DNA of 59,083 nucleotides. Source: Planctomicrobium piriforme. Lineage in GTDB: Bacteria; Planctomycetota; Planctomycetia; Planctomycetales; Planctomycetaceae. The stretch covers positions 1 through 59,083 of the forward strand of contig CAMATH010000044.1 in the NCBI GenBank assembly GCA_945860955.1. Direction: 5' to 3'. The notes beneath the pieces are model-generated. The model was not told the origin of the DNA, ran no database searches, and saw only the letters and a program-made list of their open reading frames with translations. The position numbers and the translations under genes are program-made. This document shows positions 18,347 through 26,668 of the stretch, piece by piece (positions within the stretch are counted from its first letter, which is position 1; each line of letters begins with the position of its first letter).

Positions 18347-18552
18347 TTGGAGTGCCGGGGATGAATCGCCGCTTTTCGTTCTAACTCACAAAACCTCGCA
18401 GCAAGCAGAGTCGACTTCCCGCCGAGGCGGTCTGGAAAACGCGGGTCAACGCCACATCCAGCCGCGAGCGGAAACTCGGTCGAGAGTCTTTGCTGTCTGC
18501 CGATTGTCTTTGTCGGATGAAGGAAAGGCGGGGACAAGGCCCCGCACTCCAA
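18347..18552. mobile_element. Small non-coding element bounded by inverted repeats (MITE-like)
   Basis: The ends are TTGGAGTGCCGGGG (18347-18360) and CCCCGCACTCCAA (18540-18552). The reverse complement of the right end matches the left end with one base gap. Just inside the right end GCGGGG-ACAAGG-CCCCGC forms a hairpin, and inside the left end GGGGATGAATCGCCGC is a weaker one. The 206-base interior has no credible gene; a small frame reading MECGALSPP is a by-product of the terminal repeat. Size and structure fit a miniature inverted-repeat or REP-like element. It abuts a broken PEP-CTERM gene. Confidence 0.5.
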
Positions 18553-18555
18553 GGG

Positions 18556-19734
18556 CTACCGGCTCCTCTCCCTGGTTCCAGACGGACTCCAGGCCACGCG
18601 AAAGCCAAGGATGCTGTCCCGGTCCTCCGGCGACCCGTGGACCCGGATCCCAGAACGCAGGTCCGAGTTCCTCCAGCTCCCGCCCCGGATCGCCCGGCCC
18701 GAGCGTGAGGACGGACCGCGCGGGTCGGTGCCGCCGGCGCGTTCCGCCGCGTACCAGTCGGATGTCCACTCCCAACAATTACCCGCCATGTCATAGAGTC
18801 CCCATACGTTGGGCAATTTTCCCGCGACCGGGCGCGTCGCGCCGCCGGAATTCGAGGAGTACCAGGCATACGGATCGGCCTGGCTCAGATCGTTCCCCCA
18901 GTAGTACGCAGTCGTCGTTCCCGCGCGACAGCAGTACTCCCACTCGGCTTCCGTCGGCAATCGGTACTCGCGCCCTTCTTTCTTGCTCAACCACTTGCAG
19001 AACGCGTCCGCCCCCAGCCACGAAATCTCCACCATCGGCTGCTCTTCCGATTGGCCGAATATGCAACTTCCGCCGCGCAACACGTAGCGGTTTCCGCGTC
19101 GCTCGATCGGGCCGTATTCACTCTTCAGATCGATCCAGTCCTCTTGAAGCGTCACCGCCGGATCATTCACCCACTGCAGAATCTGTCCAACTGTCGTTTC
19201 GGTCGCCGCCATGTAGAAATCTTCGGTCAGCGTGACCTTGACTTGCGCTTCGTCGTCGTCGCGTCCGGATTCCTCTGTCGGCGAACCCATCACATATTCG
19301 CCGTGTGTAATAGGCACCATTGTCATCCCAACCGAGTTTCGCATCCCGATCGCAAGATCAATTCCGTGCAGTTGGCCTCCCGCCGCATCCTGAAATTCCG
19401 GCGGCAACTCCTCACCAGATTGCGTGATCCCTGATCTCGGTGGAATCCGTTCGAGATCGGCGAGCTGGAAGTCGGAATCACTGGCGGGTTTCGGCGGGCG
19501 ATCAGCCTCTTCCACGAACTCCGGGGCGATTTCCTTGACGATACCGCGATCGGCACCCGTGCCCTGCGGCGCGGGTGTACGCTGTGACTGTCCGCAACCG
19601 GCGACCGCGCTTAACACCAGGGGAGTGAATAATAAATGTCGAATCGTTGACAGCCTCCGACCAGGGGAACAGGTTGGAGAGGAGTGTAATGAAAGCGACA
19701 CGTGGTGAGGCAGCGGAGTTGCTTGGATCAACAC
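18556..19734 (-). CDS. FGE/SUMF1-fold lipoprotein lacking the catalytic cysteines
   Basis: A 392-residue protein read from GTG 19734; the true start may be nearer the lipoprotein signal HLLFTPLVLSAVAGCGQS, whose Cys would be lipidated. A low-complexity linker leads to a formylglycine-generating-enzyme fold with its usual signatures: SVGMTMVPITHGEYVMGSP, YRLPTEAEWEYCCRAGT, GLYDMAGNCWEWTSDWY and a final AIRGGSWRNSDLRSGIR. In active FGE the last block contains the paired catalytic cysteines; here these positions have no Cys. It is thus unlikely to make formylglycine, and probably uses the fold for binding or structure on the outer surface. No sulfatase gene is nearby. Confidence 0.82.
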   Translation of the reverse strand: MLIQATPLPHHVSLSLHSSPTCSPGRRLSTIRHLLFTPLVLSAVAGCGQSQRTPAPQGTGADRGIVKEIAPEFVEEADRPPKPASDSDFQLADLERIPPRSGITQSGEELPPEFQDAAGGQLHGIDLAIGMRNSVGMTMVPITHGEYVMGSPTEESGRDDDEAQVKVTLTEDFYMAATETTVGQILQWVNDPAVTLQEDWIDLKSEYGPIERRGNRYVLRGGSCIFGQSEEQPMVEISWLGADAFCKWLSKKEGREYRLPTEAEWEYCCRAGTTTAYYWGNDLSQADPYAWYSSNSGGATRPVAGKLPNVWGLYDMAGNCWEWTSDWYAAERAGGTDPRGPSSRSGRAIRGGSWRNSDLRSGIRVHGSPEDRDSILGFRVAWSPSGTRERSR

Positions 19735-20042
19735 GTCCGGCGAGCCGGTCGGCGTCAGCCGCCGGGGTTTTTGGGGTATTTCGGCGGACAGTGCGTCAGC
19801 CCCGCGAAAAACCGGCCGGCTGACGCCGGACCGCTTGCGTCGAGACGCGGTCTCCCGTGTGGCCCGACCCTGTCAGGATCGTGGTTACGTCACACCGCAA
19901 CGCTTCAGTTCCGCGACGTCATTCCGCACAATCGCGTCGACTTCGTCCGTTCCGATCCGCCGCCGCTACGGGTGATCGGGCAGCCGTCTGGAAGAACCTT
20001 CGCGCCAGTCTCTGACTGAGCTAGAATTTGACTGGATTTGCG
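19735..20042. other. Intergenic region with a REP-like inverted repeat
   Basis: The gap separates the FGE-fold gene (minus) from the ExbB-like gene (plus), so it should hold two divergent promoters. Its main feature is the inverted repeat at 19747-19832. I see no tRNA or reading frame with coding character. Confidence 0.5.
19747..19832. repeat. REP-like imperfect inverted repeat
   Basis: The left arm GGTCGGCGTCAGCCGCCGGG plus TTTTT (19747-19772) is complementary, with a few mismatches, to the right arm AAAAA plus CCGGCCGGCTGACGCCGGACC (19807-19832 in all). The loop is about 34 bases. The GGCGTCAGCC core also occurs at 52857 after the phosphoglycerate kinase gene, suggesting an interspersed family. 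Confidence 0.5.
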
Positions 20043-20759
20043 ATGCTTCGTTTGGCGAGGCACGGTCGAGGTCTGTTGAACGTCTGCATGTCACCCCAAT
20101 TGCGAGAACTGTCCGCCGACCTGCTGAATCGACTGTCGGGCTATTCCGCGCCCTTCATTGTCGGGGTGGCATTTGTCCATGTTCTCGCCTATTTGTGGTT
20201 GATTCGCTGGTCGCGCAGGGATTTGCGGCGGATGGCCGATGATTTCGACGCGTTCACACGTGAAGTGAAGCACCGCAGCGTACTTGATCGCAGTCAGGGA
20301 CTGGCCTCCCAAATCAACGCGTTTCTCGCCGACGTGCGTGAGGTACTCGACGATCCCTCGAGGAAGCAAGAGCAACAGGCGCTGGCCCAGCGGGTGCGCA
20401 CCCTGGATGAAGAGCGTCGATACCTCCAGTCAGAGTCGTTCGAGTCGGCCTATACCGTCTGCCGCACGATGATCGAGGCCTATCCATTGGCGGGCGTGCT
20501 GGGGACCATTCTCGCCATCGGTGCCGCCCTGCAGGGGGGACATGGAGATTCGCAGAAAACGGTTTCGGACATTGTTCGCAATTTTGGCGACTCGGTGTGG
20601 GCGACTTTCGCGGGCCTGTCTGCGGGAATCTTGATGATGTTTCTGAACAGTCTGGTTGAGACCCGGTTTCGCCGACTACTGGAAACACGCGCGCAGATTC
20701 GGGACACAATCGCCCGCGCCAAGCGGGAACTCTCGCTGTCCGGAAACCGCGAATCATGA
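20043..20759 (+). CDS. MotA/TolQ/ExbB-like proton channel subunit
   Basis: About 238 residues from the ATG at 20043; a later ATG at 20088 is possible and a TTG at 20028 less so. The topology matches TolQ/ExbB: a first helix FIVGVAFVHVLAYLWLI, a cytoplasmic helical stretch of about 110 residues, then two helices AYPLAGVLGTILAIGAAL and VWATFAGLSAGILMMFLNSL. These contain the two family signatures with the pore-lining Thr residues. In TolQ/ExbB/MotA systems this subunit forms a pentameric ring around a partner bearing a membrane Asp. The next gene, overlapping by four bases, encodes just such a partner. What the complex drives is unknown. Confidence 0.82.
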   Translation: MLRLARHGRGLLNVCMSPQLRELSADLLNRLSGYSAPFIVGVAFVHVLAYLWLIRWSRRDLRRMADDFDAFTREVKHRSVLDRSQGLASQINAFLADVREVLDDPSRKQEQQALAQRVRTLDEERRYLQSESFESAYTVCRTMIEAYPLAGVLGTILAIGAALQGGHGDSQKTVSDIVRNFGDSVWATFAGLSAGILMMFLNSLVETRFRRLLETRAQIRDTIARAKRELSLSGNRES

Positions 20760-21532
20760 CGTCGTATCGCCGGATCACCTTTCAGTTGGCCTCGCTGCTG
20801 GATTTGTTGTTGATTGTGATGTTTTCACAATATCTCGAGGTGCAGATCCGGGCCGAACGGCAGTCACAACAATTAGCCGGTGAACAGGAAACCTCCAGGA
20901 GCGAACTCGACGATCTCCGTCAACAGCTCGTGTCGGCACAGGAGAAATTGCGCGAATCGGAACTCCAGCACCGTGAGTCGGACCGGATCGAAGTCGAGAA
21001 TCTTGAAGTGGCGGGGCGGGCTTTTGGGGAGATGTTTCGAGTCCCCCGTTCGGTCGTCCAACAGATCGTCAATCGGCGCAGTCAGGATTCCTCCGGAATC
21101 ACTCCGAATGATGCTGAGGCACTGAAACGGGAACTGCGAGAGCTGGCGGCATCCCGCGGCGATCAGGTGGTCGACCATCTGCTGACGTACGTCGAAATGA
21201 AAAAACGATTCGACGTCTGGGAGTTGTATGTGCAGGAAAATGGCGCGATCGTGGTTACCGCCGCGTCGCATCAGAAACGGCTGCAAACAGGAGTTGTTCA
21301 AACCTCCCAGCAATTCGCCGACGAACTCTTCAGAATCTACAAGGAATTCCCACAGACCAAGAGCATCGTGCTGATTCTCGTCAGTTACGGGGATGCCCGG
21401 TTCGCACACCGCACCATCGTCATCAAGGGATTGCCATTGGTGACGGAGCGAATGCGGGCGGACAGCAACGACACCACGCGATTTGAATATGCGGTGCTCG
21501 GGTATCGCCCGGTCGATTCCGCAGAGCATTGA
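20756..21532 (+). CDS. ExbD/TolR/MotB-like stator partner with coiled coil
   Basis: A 258-residue protein whose ATG overlaps the upstream stop (ATGA). The single N-terminal membrane helix LASLLDLLLIVMFSQYLEVQ carries Asp16, at the place of the proton-carrying Asp of ExbD/TolR/MotB. A coiled coil follows (about residues 30-85, rich in Gln, Glu and Arg), then a region with GITPNDAEALKRELRELAA, and a C-terminal alpha/beta domain, SIVLILVSYGDARFAHRTIV, ending about residue 258. No OmpA-type peptidoglycan-binding motif is seen. Coupling with the ExbB-like gene and the third protein suggests one membrane complex. It is longer than typical ExbD (about 140 residues), which is unusual. Confidence 0.7.
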   Translation: MTSYRRITFQLASLLDLLLIVMFSQYLEVQIRAERQSQQLAGEQETSRSELDDLRQQLVSAQEKLRESELQHRESDRIEVENLEVAGRAFGEMFRVPRSVVQQIVNRRSQDSSGITPNDAEALKRELRELAASRGDQVVDHLLTYVEMKKRFDVWELYVQENGAIVVTAASHQKRLQTGVVQTSQQFADELFRIYKEFPQTKSIVLILVSYGDARFAHRTIVIKGLPLVTERMRADSNDTTRFEYAVLGYRPVDSAEH

Positions 21533-21567
21533 TGATTTTCTGGTCACTCACGCGGAGGACTCCCAGC

Positions 21568-22095
21568 ATGGCGGCCACTTCACGAAACTTTCTGTTGAGG
21601 AAGCGAACCTGGTTGGTCACGGTACTGGCTGCAGGCGTTTTCATTGGGTCAAAGTTCCCCGGATTGTGGAGAGGCTTCGGGGGAGGCGGAGAGGGAATGA
21701 TTCCGTTTGGAACCTCCGGCCCGGCAGGGGGGGAACCCGATTCGACGGACACGAATTCGCCGGACTCCGACCCGAGCGATGACCGCGAATCAACAACCGC
21801 CGAAGGGTCCGGTTCGAACGAACAGACCGCAGAGAAGAGTGAACCTGCGGTCGTGACGGTTGTCATTGCGGAGCGTTCCTTCTTACTCCGATCTCCCGAC
21901 GAAGATCAGTCGATAACGACCGCCGAAGTGGTCGACCTGGTGAAACGTGCCGTCGGTGACGCTGATGGAATTCGATTGCGGATCATTCGCGACCCTTCGT
22001 CGCGCCCTTCCGCCGAGACTGCCCTGCAAGACGCGCTCGCCGATGGCGGGATCCTTGAACAGGAGATCTTGTGGATTCCCGCTGCGGGTGAATGA
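21568..22095 (+). CDS. Third component of the ExbB/ExbD-like operon; anchored protein with a small C-terminal domain
   Basis: A 175-residue protein. The ATG at 21568 is chosen because GGAGGA lies eight bases upstream; an ATG at 21532 overlapping the previous stop is the alternative. One N-terminal helix, WLVTVLAAGVFIGSKFPGLW, is followed by a Gly-rich stretch, then a Ser/Asp/Glu-rich flexible linker (about 45-95). The C-terminal domain of about 75 residues starts AVVTVVIAERSFLLRSPDED and ends LEQEILWIP. Its order of short strands and helices is reminiscent of the periplasmic part of ExbD/TolR, but the match is by eye. Gene order and coupling place it in the same complex. Confidence 0.6.
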   Translation: MAATSRNFLLRKRTWLVTVLAAGVFIGSKFPGLWRGFGGGGEGMIPFGTSGPAGGEPDSTDTNSPDSDPSDDRESTTAEGSGSNEQTAEKSEPAVVTVVIAERSFLLRSPDEDQSITTAEVVDLVKRAVGDADGIRLRIIRDPSSRPSAETALQDALADGGILEQEILWIPAAGE

Positions 22096-23181
22096 GATCG
22101 TCGACGGTGGTGGATCCAGGGGATCGGACCGGTCAGGCAGTCAATGTGTCATGACGTGGGTAGTAACCGTGCCTTTGGCATCTCACGTTAGACGGTAGGT
22201 ACTGTGTCGCCGGGCCTTTGGCGTCGAATGCGAGCGCGCGGCCACTCGAATACCGCCCATTGAATTCCACCAGCGTTCGATCCGAGATCAGACGGCTTTT
22301 CTACCCCCCCCGCCGCCGCTACCCCTTCTGTCGACACCTTAACGCTCATCGATCCCTTGAGCGCTCCAGTCTCAGTGTCATTGGAGAATCCGGGGATCAA
22401 ACGCATCTTCAGCCGCTCGTTTTGAATCACTTGGCGAGGGCCTGTTTCCCGGGAAGCTAGATCCCCGTTGCTGTCTGGCTGCAGCGCGCGGAATCTTGGA
22501 ACCGACTGGGCCGAGAAGCGGAGGCGGAAGCCCCCCGATCGACCGTGTCGCATGCCGGCGAGGATGTCGATCCCGATCCTGGACTCGACGCGTTGCGACT
22601 GGTGGTGCAGGTGCGCATTCGTGAATCGCTGACACTGCCGAAACCATTGCACGATGCCGAGCCGCCCGACACGAACCTGTGGTTTCTCTCGGGCGATCGC
22701 CTGTTGGCGATGCTGGCGATCGCGTTTTCGTGGGTGAATTCGGCGAAGCCTGGCGTCGAGCGCGCCGCCCGCCCGGTGCCTGTGGTTTTGTCGGTGTGCA
22801 GGGGGCGAGCGATACCGGGAGCCGTGAAACCCGGGCACGGATTCCGCCATCAAAATTCCAATAATTGTGAATTTTCTCAAATTCGCTAGGAGAGCTTACC
22901 TCCGAGCCCAACCGGAAAGGAACTGCCGGAAGATTCACGATTGCCGTTTTTGGGACTGATCGTGAAGTCCGAGAACACCATGAAGGGCGCAGGTCCAATA
23001 GTTACAACGGTGGGCACGGCCAGAAGACTTCAATTTATTGTGTCTCGCACAGCCCGAGTGACCTCCAGCGGCATGGTGTTCCACCTCAATCGAGGCGTGG
23101 TTTGGCAGGCATGGGAAGGGGGCCACTGCATCGCGGAGACTTGCCACAGACGACGAACGCAGGCGAAAAAGTTTTCCGCAG
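22096..23181. other. Region without an intact gene
   Basis: About 1.1 kb lies between the ExbB/ExbD-like operon and the DJ-1-like gene. It holds a probable broken reading frame at 22461-22790 (separate entry) and short direct copies of GCCTTTGGC at 22171 and 22214. A minus-strand stretch, complement of about 22230-22450, reads plausibly as protein (RQVIQNERLKMRLIPGFSND) but has no start, motif or sensible continuation. The rest shows no coding character. Confidence 0.5.
22461..22790 (+). pseudogene. Broken coding remnant, family uncertain
   Basis: The frame opens just after a TAG at 22458-22460 and shows strong third-position GC bias. It reads LQRAESWNRLGREAEAEAPR at the start and DTNLWFLSGDRLLAMLAIAF further on, a hydrophobic helix after a Pro/Asp-rich segment. 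The reading loses protein character soon after SAKPGVERAA. There is no start codon in a sensible place. The PPDTNLWFL-then-helix pattern reminds me of the N-terminus of some planctomycete helix-hairpin-helix (ComEA-like) proteins, which I cannot confirm. Confidence 0.35.
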
Positions 23182-23763
23182 CTACAATTCAATCTTTCCC
23201 CCAAGAATCCGTACAAAGGCCGCCAGCCAAGCCGGGTGGGCGGGCCAGGCGGGGGCGGTGACGAGGTTGCCGTCGGTGTGGGCCTGGTCGACGGGGAGGT
23301 CGACGAAGTTTCCTCCTGCAAGTCGGACTTCGGGAGCGCAGGCCGGGTAGGCTGTGCAGCTTCGCCCCTGCAACACACCAGCGGCCGCCAGGAGTTGCAG
23401 TCCGTGGCAGATCGCCGCGATGGGCTTCTTGGCCTCCGCGAATTCTTGAACGATGGCCAGCACCCGCGGGTCGAGCCGCAGGTACTCCGGGGCTCGGCCT
23501 CCAGGAATTACCAGGCCGACGTAGTCCGCCGGTATGACTTCGGAAAAGGTCGCGTTGAGCGTGAAGTTGTGGCCAGGTTTCTCGCTGTAGGTTTGATCCC
23601 CCTCGAAATCGTGGATCGCAGTCCGAACCCGATCTCCAGCCGACTTGTTGGGGCAGACGGCATCCACCCGGTAACCCAGCATGGTCAACGCCTGAAACGG
23701 GACCATGATTTCGTAATCTTCAACGAAATCACCAGCCAGCAACAACAGTCTGGGGGTCGGCAT
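23182..23763 (-). CDS. DJ-1/PfpI family protein (class I glutamine amidotransferase-like)
   Basis: A 193-residue cytosolic protein. The start at 23763 ([19 protein letters not shown]) is preferred: it has AGGA about nine bases upstream, and the longer frame is not protein-like. The fold signatures are [20 protein letters not shown], the acidic residue in [13 protein letters not shown] and the nucleophile elbow [17 protein letters not shown] with Cys followed by His. Members act as deglycases, glyoxalases or proteases/chaperones; which applies cannot be told. The insert [20 protein letters not shown] and the [14 protein letters not shown] end are like the PfpI-type subgroup. The SGNH hydrolase gene lies 185 bases upstream on the same strand. 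Confidence 0.87.
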   Translation of the reverse strand: MPTPRLLLLAGDFVEDYEIMVPFQALTMLGYRVDAVCPNKSAGDRVRTAIHDFEGDQTYSEKPGHNFTLNATFSEVIPADYVGLVIPGGRAPEYLRLDPRVLAIVQEFAEAKKPIAAICHGLQLLAAAGVLQGRSCTAYPACAPEVRLAGGNFVDLPVDQAHTDGNLVTAPAWPAHPAWLAAFVRILGGKIEL

Positions 23764-23948
23764 CAGGGAGATCCTGAGTGTGAGATCTTGGGGAAACGTG
23801 TGGTGCGCGGAAGGTTGCAGCGTGGTGAAATCGAAGTCAGAAGTCAATTCCCCGGCTAGTGGTGGGCAGTCCCTACGAGATGCGACGGGGGCCCCGCCGC
23901 GATGAAACCGACACAACCACGGACTTGATGTTGGACGGGTTCCTAGCG

Positions 23949-25034
23949 CTACCGAGGTCGGCGCGAGATGTAGGCGGGTGACTTCCGAACAGCTCGTTCG
24001 ACTTCGGGCCAGATTCCGTCGACGAACCGACCGCAACCGACTTCGGTCAGATGGCAGGGGTCGACGAAATTCTCGCCCGCCGCCGACAGCAGGTTGTGCA
24101 GGTCGATGAAGTGGGCACCCGTTCGAATCGCGGCGAGGTTGCGAATCTCCTGGTTTTGCAATTCCAGGGCGTGTGCGACATGTTCCGGCCGCCCCCAAAG
24201 TTCAACGGCGCACCGTGAACGAAAATCCTGCGAATAATCCAGCTCTCCCGAACCGAATTTTTCGAGTGTGTACTCCGAAGGAATGTGCCAGGCGTACGTC
24301 AGCAGCAACAGCGGATCACCCCGCTCTTCCGCGACATCCGCAATGCGCTCCAAATTCGTACGCAACGTCCGTGGCGATTGGGGTTCGGCGGCATAGTCGA
24401 GCAGCTTCGGGTCGACCGTTCCCAGTTGCAGCGAGTCGTAGGCGCTCTTTGCCCGATCGAGCGCGACTTCGGGCAGAGATGGAACCCCCTGTTCTCGGTG
24501 CCGCTCAAAACTGCGATAGCGCTGACAGTGGGAGTAATCGTCGCGAAACAGTTCGGGAGGGGACAAATTCATCCGGACGTCGTTGATTCCGTCATAGACA
24601 ATCACCAGATCGAATCGATCCCGGTCGAGGTGTTCATACTGCACCACGCTGTCGCGCGAGGTGAATGCCTGCTGCGCGAGATTGAAGATCCGGAACCGCC
24701 CAGGAATCAGACGTTCCAGCCGCTCAGCCAAGTCGGACTCGATTGTCCCCCACAAAGACTCCAGAACCGATCCCCCCAGCAGCAGTACGTCAAATCGATC
24801 GTCCGATCGCGTGACTCGCGAATCGGCGAGACCGACCATTCGAATTCGCGGATAGTACTCGTCCCAGACGCTGGGGTTGCGTGTCAGCGGAACATTGGCG
24901 GCGACGTACCAGTAGACCCGCGTACCGACCAATAGAAGGCCCCAGCAGAACACGAGGTAGATCGCGAGAAACACCAGTCGTCGGCCACGTCGAGCGGGGA
25001 GGTGCGGGCCGCGACCGGTCGGTGGGGAGGGCAT
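23949..25034 (-). CDS. Membrane-anchored SGNH/GDSL-like hydrolase
   Basis: A 361-residue protein with a basic N-terminus and one helix, [18 protein letters not shown] (about 20-37), after which it should face outside. The SGNH blocks are visible: [13 protein letters not shown] (block I, with the nucleophile Ser), NLAQQAF (block II), [13 protein letters not shown] (block III, Asn) and [13 protein letters not shown] (block V, Asp and His). The block I residue before Ser is Gly, giving GGSV instead of GDSL, as in many acyl-glycan esterases. Known relatives deacetylate or deacylate surface polysaccharides. The substrate is unknown. Confidence 0.82.
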   Translation of the reverse strand: MPSPPTGRGPHLPARRGRRLVFLAIYLVFCWGLLLVGTRVYWYVAANVPLTRNPSVWDEYYPRIRMVGLADSRVTRSDDRFDVLLLGGSVLESLWGTIESDLAERLERLIPGRFRIFNLAQQAFTSRDSVVQYEHLDRDRFDLVIVYDGINDVRMNLSPPELFRDDYSHCQRYRSFERHREQGVPSLPEVALDRAKSAYDSLQLGTVDPKLLDYAAEPQSPRTLRTNLERIADVAEERGDPLLLLTYAWHIPSEYTLEKFGSGELDYSQDFRSRCAVELWGRPEHVAHALELQNQEIRNLAAIRTGAHFIDLHNLLSAAGENFVDPCHLTEVGCGRFVDGIWPEVERAVRKSPAYISRRPR

Positions 25035-25217
25035 TCTGGGTGATGATACGGGTCGGTGCGCGAATTCATCGCGTGCGAGTCTGAGGGGGATTGGAGCACG
25101 CTCGTGCGGCGATTATATACCGTTTGCGGTAGGAAATGCGATCTGTGGGGGTCGCGCAGGATTCGAGTAACTTCACTGTCCCATGGTCCGGCGACTCAGT
25201 CCGGAGACCCAGATCAC

Positions 25218-25769
25218 TCAATTCCAAAACGCGTCAATCGTCGCGATCACCACCATCGACGCCGCCACGATGAGTTTGGCTCCTGTCCCCAGTAGCCGGC
25301 CGACGAAGGCGGCGGTTCCGACCGCGAAACCTTTCTGGTGATCGCTGCCGCGCCAGTACTCGCCGCCGATGGCACCCAGAAACGCCCCCGCCGCTCCGCC
25401 GAAGATCGCGCCGAGGATTGTTCCCACGACGGGAACAATCACGCTCCCTCCCGCGGAGCCGGCCATGCTGCCGACCATCGCGCCAACCGTGGCGAGCGCC
25501 ATCGCCCGTCGGCTGGCCCCCTGTTTGGCCGCCCCGGCGGCACCGACCGCGAATTCCAAAACTTCGCCCAGGGCCGCCAACGCGATCACCGCGCCGCACC
25601 CCAGCCAGGTCACGCCGCCACCGGATTCGGTATGGACAAAGAGTGCGAAGAGCGCGGTCAGCAGGACGATCAACCAGTTGCCCGGCAGCGCGAAGATGGT
25701 TCCCACAAACCCAAGCAGGTTCCCCACCGTGAGAAGCGTCGCGATCGTGTAGTACGAGGGACCAGACAT
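25218..25769 (-). CDS. DUF456 family membrane protein
   Basis: A 183-residue, very hydrophobic protein with four to five membrane segments. The N-terminus LTVGNLLGFVGTIFALPGNW has the Pro-Gly-Asn motif of DUF456. The middle is Gly/Ala-rich (MVGSMAGSAGGSVIVPVVGT, then GAIFGGAAGAFLGAIGGEYW), as in the family. The family has no established function. It starts 7 bases after the stop of the alpha/beta hydrolase gene, so it is probably co-transcribed with it and with the TIM-barrel gene. Confidence 0.85.
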   Translation of the reverse strand: MSGPSYYTIATLLTVGNLLGFVGTIFALPGNWLIVLLTALFALFVHTESGGGVTWLGCGAVIALAALGEVLEFAVGAAGAAKQGASRRAMALATVGAMVGSMAGSAGGSVIVPVVGTILGAIFGGAAGAFLGAIGGEYWRGSDHQKGFAVGTAAFVGRLLGTGAKLIVAASMVVIATIDAFWN

Positions 25770-25776
25770 GCGAAGC

Positions 25777-26661
25777 CTACGAGGATTTCGACGGAGGTTT
25801 CGGCGGGTTCTTTTTCAGCCAGCCGGCGAATCGCACCCAGGGGGCGTCGAGCTGTCCGCGATACGCGATGTCGGCACCGGGAACCCGCTCGGCCGAGACC
25901 AGAGGAAGCTTGTCTTGAATCTTTGAGATCGCCGACAGAGTCTGGTCAAACGCGGGGGAACTTTGTTCCGACAGTTCCCCCACCAGCAGCAGTGCGGGAG
26001 CTTTCAGTCGCGCGAGCAGCGGAACGAAATCGTATTTGTCTTCCGGGCCGTACTTCTCGACATAGCTCGCGGCACTGGCGATATACGGGAGAGGTTGCGC
26101 CACGTAAATTAACGATTCTCCCTGGCCTCTGGCGATCAGCTCTTGCGCCTTCGCGAAATCCTCGCGGAATCTCTCTCCCTTGGCGTGTTGCTGAAACCAG
26201 GTGTGTTGAAATCGCGGGGGAGAGGCGGCGAGAATCGCACTAACAGCGGCGTGCGGCGCGTGCGCTTGCGAGTAGATCGCCTTTACCGCTCCCATGCTGT
26301 GCCCGACCAGAGCCACCCGCTTTAAGCCCCGGCTGGCGAGCCAGTCCAGCCAGGCGGAGACGTCGTAGTTGCATTCGGAGATCTTTTCGAACGCGGCCCC
26401 GCCGAATGCGGAACCGCGGCGTCCGGGTAACGAGCAGATCCCGTCATGACCGCGGGTATTCACGCGCAGAGTCGCCAGACCGTCGGCCTGTGCCGCTCCG
26501 GCGCACGCCTCCAGGACTCCGCGGGAATAAAAATTGTCTCCCGTTCCATGCAGAAACAGACAGGCGTCGATGGGCAACATCAGGTGCCCGACGGAGGGAG
26601 TGAAGGCTCCTTCCAGCAGGAGTCCATCCATCGTGGCGGTGCGAATGAATTCGACAGGCAT
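25777..26661 (-). CDS. Alpha/beta hydrolase
   Basis: A 294-residue protein from the ATG at 26661 (MPVEFIRTATMDGLLLEGAF), 7 bases after the stop of the gene upstream. Oxyanion-side LFLHGTGDNFYSRGVLE, nucleophile elbow VALVGHSMGAVKAIYS, acid region ALLLVGELSEQSSPAFD and a late segment PGADIAYRGQLDAPW are seen. The usual C-terminal His is not obvious in this last segment. No signal peptide is present, so it is cytosolic. The N-terminal half resembles DUF1749-like and esterase-type hydrolases that act on small esters; the substrate is unknown. Confidence 0.8.
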   Translation of the reverse strand: MPVEFIRTATMDGLLLEGAFTPSVGHLMLPIDACLFLHGTGDNFYSRGVLEACAGAAQADGLATLRVNTRGHDGICSLPGRRGSAFGGAAFEKISECNYDVSAWLDWLASRGLKRVALVGHSMGAVKAIYSQAHAPHAAVSAILAASPPRFQHTWFQQHAKGERFREDFAKAQELIARGQGESLIYVAQPLPYIASAASYVEKYGPEDKYDFVPLLARLKAPALLLVGELSEQSSPAFDQTLSAISKIQDKLPLVSAERVPGADIAYRGQLDAPWVRFAGWLKKNPPKPPSKSS

Positions 26662-26668
26662 GGCGTGA

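Noticed and set aside
18322-18552. Small minus-strand frame beginning with MECGALSPP
   Set aside because: It starts inside the terminal inverted repeat, has no ribosome site and follows the sequence of the element; a by-product, not a gene.
20043-22095. Zorya-type defence system
   Set aside because: ZorB-like OmpA domain, ZorA long tail and the helicase/nuclease partners are missing; only the MotA/MotB-like relation holds.
22188-22880. 230-residue minus-strand frame
   Set aside because: Amino-acid make-up is His/Arg/Gln-rich in its first half, typical of a shadow frame; no start or motif supports it. Only its last part is protein-like.
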